Source of the DNA: Mesorhizobium_B sp035998495
GTDB lineage: Bacteria > Pseudomonadota > Alphaproteobacteria > Rhizobiales > Rhizobiaceae
Direction of reading: 5' to 3'
Length of the DNA: 64,000 nt
NCBI GenBank assembly: GCA_035998495.1
Contig: DASYHP010000047.1
Span: 1 to 64,000 of the forward strand
Part shown: positions 8,217-16,878 of the stretch, in pieces
How positions within the stretch are numbered: position 1 is the stretch's first letter
How the letters are laid out: the number at the start of each line of letters is the position of its first letter
The notes under the pieces: generated by a model
The model's database searches: none
Told to the model about the DNA's origin: nothing
The model's input: the letters and a program-made list of their open reading frames with translations, nothing else
Made by a program: the position numbers and the translations under genes

Positions 8217-10310
8217 TCAGGGCGTGTTGACGGTCAAAATCGACGACCGGCATGGATGGTGCATGAGGTCGGTCAGCTGCCGGTCGAGATGCAGGATCGA
8301 GATGGAGGCGCCCACCATGTCCAGCGAGGTGCAATAGTGCCCCACCCAGCTCGCCTCGATCGTGATGTTCTTGGCGGACAACCGCTGCTCCACCCGGCGA
8401 AACAGGATGTAGAGTTCCATCAGCGGCGTCGCGCCGAAGGAGTTGACCAGCACCGCCACCCGGTCGCCGGGCTCGGCCTTCATCTCCTTGAAGATATTGT
8501 CCATGATCGTGTCGACGATCTCGTCGGCCGTGCGGATGCGCTCGCGCGACACGCCGGGCTCGCCATGGATGCCCATGCCGAGCTCCATGTCGTCCGGGCC
8601 GATGTCGAAATTATGCCGCCGCGTCTGCGGCATGGAGCAGGATTCGAGCGCGACGCCCACCGTGAAGGTGCGATCGTTGGCCTTGCGGGTAATTGCCTCG
8701 CATTCGTCCAGCGTCAAACCGCGGTCGCATGCCGCACCCGCCACCTTGAAGACGAAGAAATTGCCGGCGACGCCGCGACGCCCCTCCTTGTCCTCGACCG
8801 GCGAGGAGGCGATATCGTCGGTCGTCAGAACCGTGCGGATCGGGATGCCCTGTTCCTCGGCAAGCTCCGCCGCCATCTCGAAATTCATCACGTCGCCGGC
8901 ATAGTTGCCGTAGACGAACAACACGCCGGCACCACCGGAGGCCGCGACCGCGCATTTGACGATCGGGTCTGGCGGCGGCGAGGAGAAGATATTGCCGATC
9001 GCCACCGCGTCGGCGAGACCCTTGCCGACATAGCCGACGAAACACGGTTCGTGCCCCGCGCCGCCGCCGATGACGAGGCCGACCTTGCCCGGCCGCGGGC
9101 CATCGCGGGCGACGAGCGCGCGGCGCGAGCCGGTGACCGGCTGGAGATAGGGCCTGTGCGCGGCGATCAGGCCGTCCAGCATTTCTTCGACGACGTCATT
9201 GGGATTGTTGAGGAATTTCTTGACGTGGCTGCGGTAGCTGTTGGCGACCGGCACGCTCTTCTGGCGCTGCGAGAGTTTGCCGTCGAGGCTCGTCACGCCA
9301 TCGGCGCGCAGGATGCCGGCGCCGGTCGCGGCGTCCGTCACCAGCACGTTGACGTAACCGCCGCGAAGGGCTGCGAGCAAAGCCGGCACCTTGTCGAAGC
9401 CGCCGGCGACGGCGACGCGGGTGCCGATGCCGCGCAGCATCTCCAGCGAAATGCCGATCGTGCGATCATCGAGGGGGCCTGCGACGGGGCGGCCACGTTC
9501 GTCGATGAAACGTCCGGCAAGAACGCCCGCCGCCCCCTTGGCGAGATAGTGCTGCAGGGGCACGGATTCGAAGAAGCCGCTGGTGTGGATCGTCGAGTTG
9601 GGGCGCAGCGACGAGATGCCGAAGACGATGCGGTTGGCGCGGGCGAGCGTGTCGAACTGTTCGCGGATCAGCGGTTCGGCGAGCAGCATGCGGTGCATTT
9701 CGCCCGAGGCGACGACGGCGGGGGCCGTGATGTTGACGCAACGCGCCGCAATCGCGCGGGCGACGGCGGCGGTGGTCAGTTCCGGCGTATAGGCGAAGCT
9801 GGCGGTCGTGCCGCCCGTCGCCTGGACGACCGTGACGTCCTGCAACGGCCCCATTTCCAGATGTTCGCCCACCGAGAGGATCGTGCGGCCCCAGGCGACG
9901 GCGAGCGTGTCGCCGGACTTGATCATCTTGGCGAGCGCCTGCGCGCCGGCGGCCCCCAGCCTGCCGATCAAGGGGCGCGAATCGTCGTCGTTCGGCACCA
10001 CGAGGCAGTCGGAAAGGCCGAAATGGCGCTTGAGTTCCTGCGCGATGGTGAGCGAGGCGAGGCGGGCGGGTTCGATGGAGATGTTGACGATGCCCTTTTC
10101 GCGGGCGTCGGCGAGGTAGCTGTTAACGGTGGCGCGCGACACGCCCATCGCCTCGGCGATCTCGCCCTGCGTCATGCCGTCTTCATAATAGAGCCAGCAG
10201 GCCCAGACATAGGGGTCGTCGCCATAGCGCAGCGGGATCGAATCCACGCCTTCCGGCCCGTTCACCCGGCTGATGCCGCCCTTGCGCGGCGAGGAAGTCT
10301 TCAATGCCAT
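8217..10310 (-). CDS. Fusion of SorC-family regulator and dihydroxyacetone kinase subunit DhaK
   Basis: This 697-residue protein joins two modules. Residues about 30-350 form a SorC/DeoR-like transcription factor: a helix-turn-helix near 44-70 (MTQGEIAEAMGVSRATVNSYL) and a sugar-phosphate-binding domain with VAWGRTI and GILRADGVTS. Residues about 362-697 are a complete DhaK domain with VIGGGAGHEP, VYGNYAGDVMNFEMA and the substrate-binding His in GIHGEPG. Both halves look intact, so it may act as both regulator and ketose kinase. Regulator-DhaK fusions of this kind are known in automatic annotation of alphaproteobacteria but are little studied. The start at 10310 removes 14 upstream codons with no ribosome site. 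Confidence 0.9.
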   Translation of the reverse strand: MALKTSSPRKGGISRVNGPEGVDSIPLRYGDDPYVWACWLYYEDGMTQGEIAEAMGVSRATVNSYLADAREKGIVNISIEPARLASLTIAQELKRHFGLSDCLVVPNDDDSRPLIGRLGAAGAQALAKMIKSGDTLAVAWGRTILSVGEHLEMGPLQDVTVVQATGGTTASFAYTPELTTAAVARAIAARCVNITAPAVVASGEMHRMLLAEPLIREQFDTLARANRIVFGISSLRPNSTIHTSGFFESVPLQHYLAKGAAGVLAGRFIDERGRPVAGPLDDRTIGISLEMLRGIGTRVAVAGGFDKVPALLAALRGGYVNVLVTDAATGAGILRADGVTSLDGKLSQRQKSVPVANSYRSHVKKFLNNPNDVVEEMLDGLIAAHRPYLQPVTGSRRALVARDGPRPGKVGLVIGGGAGHEPCFVGYVGKGLADAVAIGNIFSSPPPDPIVKCAVAASGGAGVLFVYGNYAGDVMNFEMAAELAEEQGIPIRTVLTTDDIASSPVEDKEGRRGVAGNFFVFKVAGAACDRGLTLDECEAITRKANDRTFTVGVALESCSMPQTRRHNFDIGPDDMELGMGIHGEPGVSRERIRTADEIVDTIMDNIFKEMKAEPGDRVAVLVNSFGATPLMELYILFRRVEQRLSAKNITIEASWVGHYCTSLDMVGASISILHLDRQLTDLMHHPCRSSILTVNTP

Positions 10311-10441
10311 CGGTTTCGCCGGTCCCCCTTTTGGCGGCGAACATGGGAGCAACGCCGCCGGTTTGCAACCGGAATCGAAGAAAGGCGGCGCGCGACCCGT
10401 CTGCGACGAAACGGGCCGCGCATCCTGGGAGGACCCTTCGC

Positions 10442-11083
10442 TCAGACGAGCCGCGCCCGCGCGCCGTCGGACAATTCTTTCAGAATGATCGCGCAGGAGG
10501 TGGCCCCCGCATCGAGCACGCCGAGCGAACGCTCGCCGAGGCGGCTGGCGCGGCCGATCTTGGCAACCAAGTTGATCGTCGAGTCGCGGCCGGTTTCCGC
10601 AGCGACGACCAGCGCTTCCAGCGCCTCGCCGAAGGATTTGCCCTCCGCCGTCGCCTTGTCGAAGGCCTCGATGGCCGGCACCAGCGTGTCGATCAGCGTC
10701 TTGTCGCCGACCTTGGCCGAGCCGATCGACTGGATGCCCTCGAGCCCTGCATGCAGCATCCTGCTGTAGGCTGCCGCGTCGATCTTCTCCACGCCCTCGA
10801 TCTTTTCGGCGAATTCGGTGAACATGACGCCATAGAGCGGACCCATCGAGCCGCCGATTTCCGTCATCAGCACGGTGCCGAGCGTGTCGAGCGATTCGGC
10901 GAGCGGCGCATCCTTGCCCTTCAGCCGCTCGGCCGCCATGCCAAAACCCTTGGCCATGTTGACGCCATGGTCACCGTCACCGATCTTGCCGTCGATCTCG
11001 CTGAGATAGGCGCGGTTTTCCACGATCCGTTCGGCCATGGACAGCACGATGGCGCCGGAGGATGCATTGTCGAAGGTCTGCAT
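10442..11083 (-). CDS. dhaL: Dihydroxyacetone kinase subunit L (copy 2)
   Basis: This second DAK2-domain subunit (213 aa) has GKIGDGDHGVNMAKG for nucleotide and metal binding, GGSMGPLYG, and the C-terminal LGVLDAGATSCA. It lies immediately downstream of a stand-alone dhaK with a gap of 14 bases. It resembles copy 1 in motifs but the two are not near-identical, so this is not a recent duplication. It should transfer phosphate to the ketose held by the adjacent DhaK. Confidence 0.92.
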   Translation of the reverse strand: MQTFDNASSGAIVLSMAERIVENRAYLSEIDGKIGDGDHGVNMAKGFGMAAERLKGKDAPLAESLDTLGTVLMTEIGGSMGPLYGVMFTEFAEKIEGVEKIDAAAYSRMLHAGLEGIQSIGSAKVGDKTLIDTLVPAIEAFDKATAEGKSFGEALEALVVAAETGRDSTINLVAKIGRASRLGERSLGVLDAGATSCAIILKELSDGARARLV

Positions 11084-11097
11084 GAAGTGTCCTCCCG

Positions 11098-12090
11098 TCA
11101 CAGGATCATCGTGCAACGCGTCTCGACATCGAGCAGCGTTTTCAGGTCGTCGTCGAGCGCCATCACGGTCAGCGTCGCGCCGACCATTTCCAGCGAGGTG
11201 AAGTAGTTGCCGATCCAGGTCTTGTGGATTTTCAAGCCCCGGGCCGAAATCTCGCTCTCGATCGTGTCGTTCAGGATGTAGAGTTCGTTGAGCGGCGTGG
11301 CGCCGAGGCCCGAGACCAGCACCGCGACTTCCGTGCCTTCGGGCAGGTCGTGATCGTCGAGCACGATCTTCACCATGTCCTTCGCAACCTCGTCCGCCGT
11401 CTTCAGCTTTTCGACGCGCACGCCCGGCTCGCCATGATGGCCGATGCCGACTTCCATCGTGCCGGGCTCGATCTGGAAATTCGGGTGTCCAACGGCCGGC
11501 AGCGTGCAGGGGCCGAGGCCGACGCCGATCGAGCGGCAATTGTCGATCGCCTTCTGGGCGGTTGCGCGCACCTCCTCAAGGCTGGCGCCCGCCGCGGCCT
11601 TGGCGCCGCCCATCTTCCACATGAAGATTTCGCCGGCCACGCCGCGGCGTTTTTCGCGCTCTTCGGGCGGCGCGGAGCAGACGTCGTCATTGGCGACGAC
11701 GGTCGCGATTTCGATCCCGTCCTTGGCGGCGAGCTTCGTCGCCATCTTCACGTTCATGTTGTCGCCGGCATAGTTGCCGTAGAGCACGACGACGCCCTTG
11801 CCGCCATCGGCCGCGCGGATGGCGTCGTGGAAGCTCTTGGCGGTCGGCGAGGAGAACAGTTCGCCGACGGCGACCGCGTCGAGCATGTTCTTGCCGGTAT
11901 AGCCGATGAAGGCCGGTTCATGGCCCGAGCCGCCGCCCGTCACCACGCCCACCTTGCCGGCGACGGGCGCGTGTTTTGCGACAACGACGCGCGGGTTTTC
12001 CGCCAGCCGCACGATATCCGAATGGGCCTTGACGAACCCCTTGACCGTATCCTCGACCACCAGATCCGGATCGTTGATGAAACGCTGCAT
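11098..12090 (-). CDS. dhaK: Dihydroxyacetone kinase subunit K (stand-alone)
   Basis: This is the substrate-binding kinase subunit (330 aa), the usual DhaK length. Motifs include VTGGGSGHEPAFIG, VLYGNYAGDNMN, EEREKRRGVAGEIF and the His-containing GIGHHGEPGVR, where the His forms the covalent hemiaminal with the ketose carbonyl in studied members. Coupling to a short-chain dehydrogenase and a ribose-type importer suggests the substrate is a ketose made from an imported polyol, such as erythrulose, rather than free dihydroxyacetone. That is inference from comparison with known tetritol pathways. Confidence 0.92.
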   Translation of the reverse strand: MQRFINDPDLVVEDTVKGFVKAHSDIVRLAENPRVVVAKHAPVAGKVGVVTGGGSGHEPAFIGYTGKNMLDAVAVGELFSSPTAKSFHDAIRAADGGKGVVVLYGNYAGDNMNVKMATKLAAKDGIEIATVVANDDVCSAPPEEREKRRGVAGEIFMWKMGGAKAAAGASLEEVRATAQKAIDNCRSIGVGLGPCTLPAVGHPNFQIEPGTMEVGIGHHGEPGVRVEKLKTADEVAKDMVKIVLDDHDLPEGTEVAVLVSGLGATPLNELYILNDTIESEISARGLKIHKTWIGNYFTSLEMVGATLTVMALDDDLKTLLDVETRCTMIL

Positions 12091-12101
12091 GACAAGTCCT
12101 C

Positions 12102-12875
12102 TCACAGAATGGTGTAGCCGCCGTCGATGACGAGATCGGCGCCGTTGATCATGTCGGCGCCCGGCGAGGCCAGGAACACGGCGGCGGCGGCGATCTCTTC
12201 CGGGAAGGCGAAACGGCCGGTCGGGATGCGCTTCTTGGCCGCCTCGCCCTTTTCGCCGGCCCAGGCCTTCTTGCCGAGTTCGGTGAGCACGATGGTGGGC
12301 GAGATCGTGTTGACGGTGATGCCGTGTTTGCCCCATTCGGCGGCAAAGGTTTTCGACATGCCGATGACGCCGAATTTCGAGGCGCAATAGGCGACGTGCT
12401 CCTCGATCGCGACGGAGCCCGCCTGCGAGGCGAGGTTGACGATCTTGCCGCCCTTGCCGGCCGCGATCATGCGGCGGCCGACCGCCTGGGTGATGAGAAA
12501 GCTGCCCTTCAGGTTGATGTCGATCGTCTTGTCCCACTGGGCGAGCGTCAGGTCTTCCGCAGGCGCAAGCGCCACGATGCCGGCGCTGTTGACCGCGATG
12601 TCGATGCCGCCGAAGGCCGCGACCACATCGTCGACGGCTTTCTGGACGGAGGCGGCATCCGCCACGTCGCAGACGAAAGGCCGCGCCGCGCCGCCAAGCT
12701 CGTCCGCCTTCGCCTTCGCGATATCGGCATTGATGTCGAGCACGGCAATCTTTGCGCCCTTCGACGCGAAAGACGAGGCGATGGCCGCGCCGATGCCGGA
12801 GGCGCCGCCGGTGACGAGCGCGACCTTGCCGTCGAGCGGGAAGTTGAGGTCGATCCTGGGAGGGGTGTCGGTCAT
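12102..12875 (-). CDS. Short-chain dehydrogenase/reductase, probable polyol dehydrogenase
   Basis: This is a classical SDR (257 aa). The cofactor-binding motif TGGASGIG is at residues 22-29, NSAG follows in the fold, and the catalytic Ser (NLASQ) is followed by YCASK. An acidic residue at the end of the second strand (VLDIN) points to NAD(H). It stands between the ABC importer genes and dhaK, so it probably oxidises the imported polyol to the ketose phosphorylated by the DhaKL pair. The neighbourhood resembles D-threitol dehydrogenase loci in general layout. The substrate is not proven. Confidence 0.88.
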   Translation of the reverse strand: MTDTPPRIDLNFPLDGKVALVTGGASGIGAAIASSFASKGAKIAVLDINADIAKAKADELGGAARPFVCDVADAASVQKAVDDVVAAFGGIDIAVNSAGIVALAPAEDLTLAQWDKTIDINLKGSFLITQAVGRRMIAAGKGGKIVNLASQAGSVAIEEHVAYCASKFGVIGMSKTFAAEWGKHGITVNTISPTIVLTELGKKAWAGEKGEAAKKRIPTGRFAFPEEIAAAAVFLASPGADMINGADLVIDGGYTIL

Positions 12876-12920
12876 CGGTCTGCTCTCGTTTCTTTCAATT
12901 CGGGGTTTGCGCCCGCGAAA

Positions 12921-12999
12921 TCCCCCTCATCCGCCTGCCGGCGATCTTCCCCTTCTCCCCTGCGGGGAGAAGGTGGCCCGAAGGGCCGGATGAGGGGGT
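12921..12999. repeat. Palindromic intergenic repeat
   Basis: Outer arms CCCCCTCATCCG (12922-12933) and CGGATGAGGGGG (12987-12998) enclose an inner 10-bp hairpin CCTTCTCCCC/GGGGAGAAGG (12951-12960 and 12964-12973). This is a widespread type of Rhizobiales intergenic palindrome and differs from the element at 5127-5281. It again lies between the binding-protein gene and the next gene of the same operon. Confidence 0.8.
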
Positions 13000-13060
13000 T
13001 CGTGATGCGGGTACCCGGATTTAGGGAGCGGGGCGACCGGGCCGCCCCGCGGTTGGCTCG

Positions 13061-14047
13061 TTACTTGCGCATATCCAGCAGCTTATCGACATTGTCGGCC
13101 GTGACCGGCGTCCACGGAACATTGTACTCCTTGTCCTTGCCGTCGTTGAACGGCATGTCCGGATACTGCGCCCAGATGTCGGATTGCGGCTTGTAGTCGC
13201 CCTTCCTGGCATGAAGGATAGCAAGATCGAGGGCGCCCTGCGCCTGGGCGCGGGCATCCTGCAGGATCGAGGTGATCGTGCCTTCCTTGACGGCGGTCAG
13301 CGCATCCGTGATGCCATCGATACCGGCAATGGCGAAGTCCTCGGTCTTGAGGCCGGCGGACTTGATCGCCTCGACCGCACCGAGCGCCATCTCGTCGTTC
13401 TGGCCGATGACGCCGTTGATCTGGCCGGGATGGGACGTCAGCCAGTTCTCCATCAGCGTCTGGGCCTCGGCGCGCGACCAGTTGGCGGTCTGCTGTTCCA
13501 GCACCTTGACGTCCGGGCACTCGGCGAGCGCCTTCTGGTTGCCTTCGAGGCGCGAGATCTGCGCCGACTGGCCGATCGGGCCTTCGATGATCACCACATT
13601 GCCCTTGCAGCCGATCTTGTCGAGCACGGCCTTGGCTTCCATGTAGCCGGAGATCGTGTCGTCGGAGCCGACATAGGCGGCGAGCAGGTCGGAGTTCACG
13701 CGGGTGTTGGAGCCGACGACCGGAATGCCGGCGTCGCTCGCCGCCTGCACGGCGGTGGCGCCGGCTTCGATGTCGATCGGCACGAAGATGATCGCGTTGA
13801 ATTTCTGCGTGATCATCGTGTTGAACTGTTCCTGCTGGACCAGTGCATCGTAGCGGCCGTCGAAGACGGTCAGCTGCACTTCACCGCTTTTCACGGCCGG
13901 GTGCTCCTCCAGCGCAGCGGACCAGATCTGCATGAATTCAGCGTTGAGGCCGTAGGGCGCCGCACCGATCTTCAGCTTCTCCTGGGCGATGGCGGACGAG
14001 GCGAAAAGCACCGTCGCGGACGCAAGGGCAATCATCAGTTTCTTCAT
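13061..14047 (-). CDS. Periplasmic sugar/polyol-binding protein (RbsB-like)
   Basis: This is a family 2 periplasmic binding protein (328 aa). The signal peptide reads MKKLMIALASATVLFASSAIA and is cleaved before QEKLK. The mature part has the LacI-like two-lobe pattern, with IIFVPID, GIPVVGSNTR, GVIGQNDEMALGA and AIAGIDG. It delivers a sugar or polyol to the permease encoded upstream in the operon. The 3' flank carries a palindromic repeat, which may keep this part of the transcript abundant. Confidence 0.92.
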   Translation of the reverse strand: MKKLMIALASATVLFASSAIAQEKLKIGAAPYGLNAEFMQIWSAALEEHPAVKSGEVQLTVFDGRYDALVQQEQFNTMITQKFNAIIFVPIDIEAGATAVQAASDAGIPVVGSNTRVNSDLLAAYVGSDDTISGYMEAKAVLDKIGCKGNVVIIEGPIGQSAQISRLEGNQKALAECPDVKVLEQQTANWSRAEAQTLMENWLTSHPGQINGVIGQNDEMALGAVEAIKSAGLKTEDFAIAGIDGITDALTAVKEGTITSILQDARAQAQGALDLAILHARKGDYKPQSDIWAQYPDMPFNDGKDKEYNVPWTPVTADNVDKLLDMRK

Positions 14048-14128
14048 GACATTCTCCTCCTTTGAGATTCCGGCTGCCGTCTGGCAAACCGTTTCGACGA
14101 CGGGCGCAGGACGCCCGTATTTGTGGGG

Positions 14129-15133
14129 CTAGCCGCCCTGGTTTCGCTTCTGGTCGAGCATGACGGCGCCGACGATGAGGGCGCCCTTGAGGACCTGCTG
14201 GTAGTAGGATTGGATACCCATCAGATCGAGGCCGTTGTTCATGACGCCGATGATGAGGGCGCCGATCAGCGTGCCCGTCACCCGGCCGACGCCGCCCGAA
14301 AGCGAGGTGCCGCCGATGACCACCGCCGCGATCGCATCAAGCTCGTAGGCGATGCCGGCCTGCGGCAGGGCGGAGCCCGTGCGGGCCGAGAGGATCATGC
14401 CGGCAAGGCCGGAGAGCGCACCCGAGATGACATAGACGAGGAAGCGGATGCGCGTGACGTTGAGGCCGGAGGTTTTTGCGGCATGCGGGTTGCCGCCGAC
14501 GGCGTAGATGTAGCGGCCGAAGCGCGTGCGGGTCAGCACCCACCAGGAGACGGCGAAGACGACGGCGAGCAGGATGACCGGCATCGGGATGCCGAAGATG
14601 TTGCCCGTGCCGATCCAGCGGAAGTCCGGCGACAGCCCCGGCACCGGCTTGCCGCCGCCATAGATGAGGGTGGCGCCGCGGGCGGCCGAGAGCATGCCGA
14701 GCGTCGCGACGAAAGCCGGAACCGAGAAGCGCGAGACGATGAGGCCGACGAGCGCCCCGCAGCAGACGCCGACGAGGATGCCGGCCGCCAGCGCCACCAC
14801 CATCGGGTAGGGCGCCCCGGCAATGCCGGCGGTCGCCGAACTGGTGACGAAGCTGGCACTCACCATGCCGGCCAGCGCCACCACCGAGCCGACCGACAGG
14901 TCGATGCCGCGCGTCAGGATGACGAAGGTCATGCCGATGGCGAGCACGCCGTTGATCGACGTCTGGAGCAGCACGTTGGAAATGTTGCCCGGCGTCAGGA
15001 AGAACTCGTTGGAGAGCGCCAGGATGCCGACCAGCAGCAGGAAGGCGAAAAAGATGCCGTATTCCTGCAGGATCAGCCGGCGGCGATCGGAATTCAGCCA
15101 GGAGCTGGACGTGTTGTTCTCTAAGCTGGACAC
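14129..15133 (-). CDS. Sugar ABC importer permease (RbsC-like)
   Basis: This inner-membrane permease (334 aa) has many hydrophobic helices. The RbsC-family signature regions are TRGIDLSVGSVVALAG, FIVSRF-like GLIVSRFSVPAFVATLGML, AVGGNPHAAKTSGLNV, and AVVIGGTSLSGGVGR toward the C-terminus. The GTG at 15133 has an AAGAGGT ribosome site seven bases upstream. A GTG nine bases earlier sits on that site and is less likely. It is the middle gene of an rbsA-C-B type order. Confidence 0.9.
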   Translation of the reverse strand: MSSLENNTSSSWLNSDRRRLILQEYGIFFAFLLLVGILALSNEFFLTPGNISNVLLQTSINGVLAIGMTFVILTRGIDLSVGSVVALAGMVSASFVTSSATAGIAGAPYPMVVALAAGILVGVCCGALVGLIVSRFSVPAFVATLGMLSAARGATLIYGGGKPVPGLSPDFRWIGTGNIFGIPMPVILLAVVFAVSWWVLTRTRFGRYIYAVGGNPHAAKTSGLNVTRIRFLVYVISGALSGLAGMILSARTGSALPQAGIAYELDAIAAVVIGGTSLSGGVGRVTGTLIGALIIGVMNNGLDLMGIQSYYQQVLKGALIVGAVMLDQKRNQGG

Positions 15134-15187
15134 GGGTGTCACCTCTTGCCATGCGGGTTCAATGCGTGCGGCATCGTCGGGTTCTCT

Positions 15188-16666
15188 TCAGGTCGACAGG
15201 TGCACGAGCGACTGGGCGTCCGTGTCCTGCCGGTCATGGATGCCGGCGGAGCGTCCCTGCCGCATGACGAGGATGCGATCGGACATGCCCAGGATTTCGT
15301 CGATTTCGGAGGAGATCATCACGACCGTGCCGCCGGCGGCCGCGAAATCGCAGATGATGCGGTAGATCTCGCGCTTGGCGCCGACATCGACGCCGCGGGT
15401 CGGCTCGTCGAGCAGCAGCACGCGCGGCTGGCGCAAGAACCATTTTCCAAGCACCACCTTCTGCTGGTTGCCGCCGGAAAGGCCGGAGACCGGCATGGTG
15501 TCGCGTGCCGCCTTGATGGCGAAACGCTCGATCATCTCGGCGCTCGCCGCCTGTTCGCGGCTTTTCTGCATGACGAAGCCGGGGCTCATGTCCGGCAGAC
15601 TGGCGAGGCAGATGTTGTTGCGCACGCTGTCGATGAGGTTGAGGCCGGTGACCTTGCGGTCCTCGGTAACGAAGGCGATGCCCTCGGCCATGGCGTCGGC
15701 GGGCTGGCGGATCGCGACCGGCTTGCCGTCGAGGCGAATGTCGCCGGCAGACGGGCGGTCCATGCCGAACAGGCAGTTGAAGATTTCCGTGCGGCCGGAG
15801 CCCATCAGGCCGTAGATGCCGAAAATTTCGCCCTTGTGCGCAGTGAAGCTGATGTCCTCGATCTTGCCCGGCGCGCAAAGCCCGGTGACTTCGAGCCCGG
15901 CGATCTCGGTCGGCGTGTTGGTCTTGATATATTCCTCGCCGAGTTCGCGGCCGACGATCATGCGGATGAGGCCGCGCCGGTCGATATCGGCCAGGTTCCC
16001 AGCACCGACGAAACCGCCGTCGCGAAAGACGGTGTAGCTGTCGGCGATCTGGAAGATTTCCGACAGCCGGTGCGAGACGTAGACGATGCCCTTGCCGTCG
16101 GACTTGAGACGCTGGATCGCCGAAAAGAGATGCTGGGCCTCCTTCTCGCCGATCGCCGAGGTCGGCTCGTCCATGAAGATGACGTCCGCCTCGTGGCTCA
16201 ACGCCTTGGCGATCTCGACGAGTTGCATCTGCGCGACCGAGAGGTTCATCATGTAGTCGCGCGCGGAAATGCTGAATTCGAGACGGTCCAGCAACGCCTG
16301 CGCATTGCGGTTCATCGTCTTGAAGTCGATGCCGCCGAAGCGGGCCGAAGGTTCGCGGCCGAGATAGATGTTTTCCGCCACCGTCATGTGCGGAACCGGG
16401 CTCAGCTCCTGCTCGATGATGGCGATGCCGGAGCGCAAAGCCTCTGCCGGACTGCCGAATTCGACCGGCTTGCCGCGATGCAGGATCGTGCCGCCATCGC
16501 GCTTGTGAATGCCCATCAGGATCGACAGGAAGGTTGACTTGCCGGCGCCGTTACCGCCGCACAGTGCGTGAACCGAGCCGGCTTCCAGCTCGAAACGGCC
16601 ATCGCGCAAGGCCGCGACGCCGCCGAAGGACTTCCTGAGCCCTTCCACTTTCAACAGTGGCTGCAT
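15188..16666 (-). CDS. Sugar ABC importer duplicated ATPase (RbsA-like)
   Basis: This tandem ATPase (492 aa) has two ABC domains. The first contains Walker A GGNGAGKST, with Gly where most relatives have Glu, signature LSVAQMQLVEIAKAL and Walker B VIFMDEPTSAI. The second has the usual degenerate Walker A (GLMGSGRTE), signature LSGGNQQKVVLGKW and LLLDEPTRGVDVG. The ATG at 16666 follows GGAGAGA. It is the first gene of the leftward operon, divergent from a FadR-type regulator gene. Confidence 0.92.
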   Translation of the reverse strand: MQPLLKVEGLRKSFGGVAALRDGRFELEAGSVHALCGGNGAGKSTFLSILMGIHKRDGGTILHRGKPVEFGSPAEALRSGIAIIEQELSPVPHMTVAENIYLGREPSARFGGIDFKTMNRNAQALLDRLEFSISARDYMMNLSVAQMQLVEIAKALSHEADVIFMDEPTSAIGEKEAQHLFSAIQRLKSDGKGIVYVSHRLSEIFQIADSYTVFRDGGFVGAGNLADIDRRGLIRMIVGRELGEEYIKTNTPTEIAGLEVTGLCAPGKIEDISFTAHKGEIFGIYGLMGSGRTEIFNCLFGMDRPSAGDIRLDGKPVAIRQPADAMAEGIAFVTEDRKVTGLNLIDSVRNNICLASLPDMSPGFVMQKSREQAASAEMIERFAIKAARDTMPVSGLSGGNQQKVVLGKWFLRQPRVLLLDEPTRGVDVGAKREIYRIICDFAAAGGTVVMISSEIDEILGMSDRILVMRQGRSAGIHDRQDTDAQSLVHLST

Positions 16667-16697
16667 TCTCTCCTCCCGGCGCGACACTCCCATCGCT

Positions 16698-16780
16698 TTT
16701 TTACAAATAACACCATGAAGTCGACATATGTCAAGAAAGAGAAATGACAAAGGATGGCTATTGGCTGTCATTTGTAAAAA
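16698..16780. promoter_or_regulatory. Pair of inverted 11-bp operator-like sites upstream of the polyol operon
   Basis: TTTTTACAAAT (16698-16708) and its exact reverse complement ATTTGTAAAAA (16770-16780) flank a 61-bp segment in the divergent promoter region. Two identical sites in opposite orientation suggest binding of a regulator, possibly the SorC-DhaK fusion encoded in the same operon. A small GACATATGTC palindrome lies between them. Confidence 0.45.
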
Positions 16781-16851
16781 TGAAGCCGAATTCATGCGGT
16801 TAAATTAGGATTGACACCCGGTCGTCGCCGATCTATTCAAAGGTTAATACG

Positions 16852-16868
16852 TACCTATATGATAGGTA
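16852..16868. promoter_or_regulatory. Perfect palindrome before fadR-type gene, candidate autoregulatory operator
   Basis: TACCTAT-ATG-ATAGGTA is a perfect 7-bp inverted repeat with a three-base centre. It ends ten bases before the regulator start codon. Size and symmetry fit a dimeric GntR/FadR-family binding site that would block its own promoter. Confidence 0.55.
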
Positions 16869-16878
16869 AGGGAGCGGC

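Noticed and set aside
8256..10769. An 837-codon open frame on the plus strand
   Set aside because: It lies antisense to the SorC-DhaK fusion and dhaL, whose proteins have complete conserved motifs. The plus-strand product has no recognisable domain and is a by-product of high G+C.
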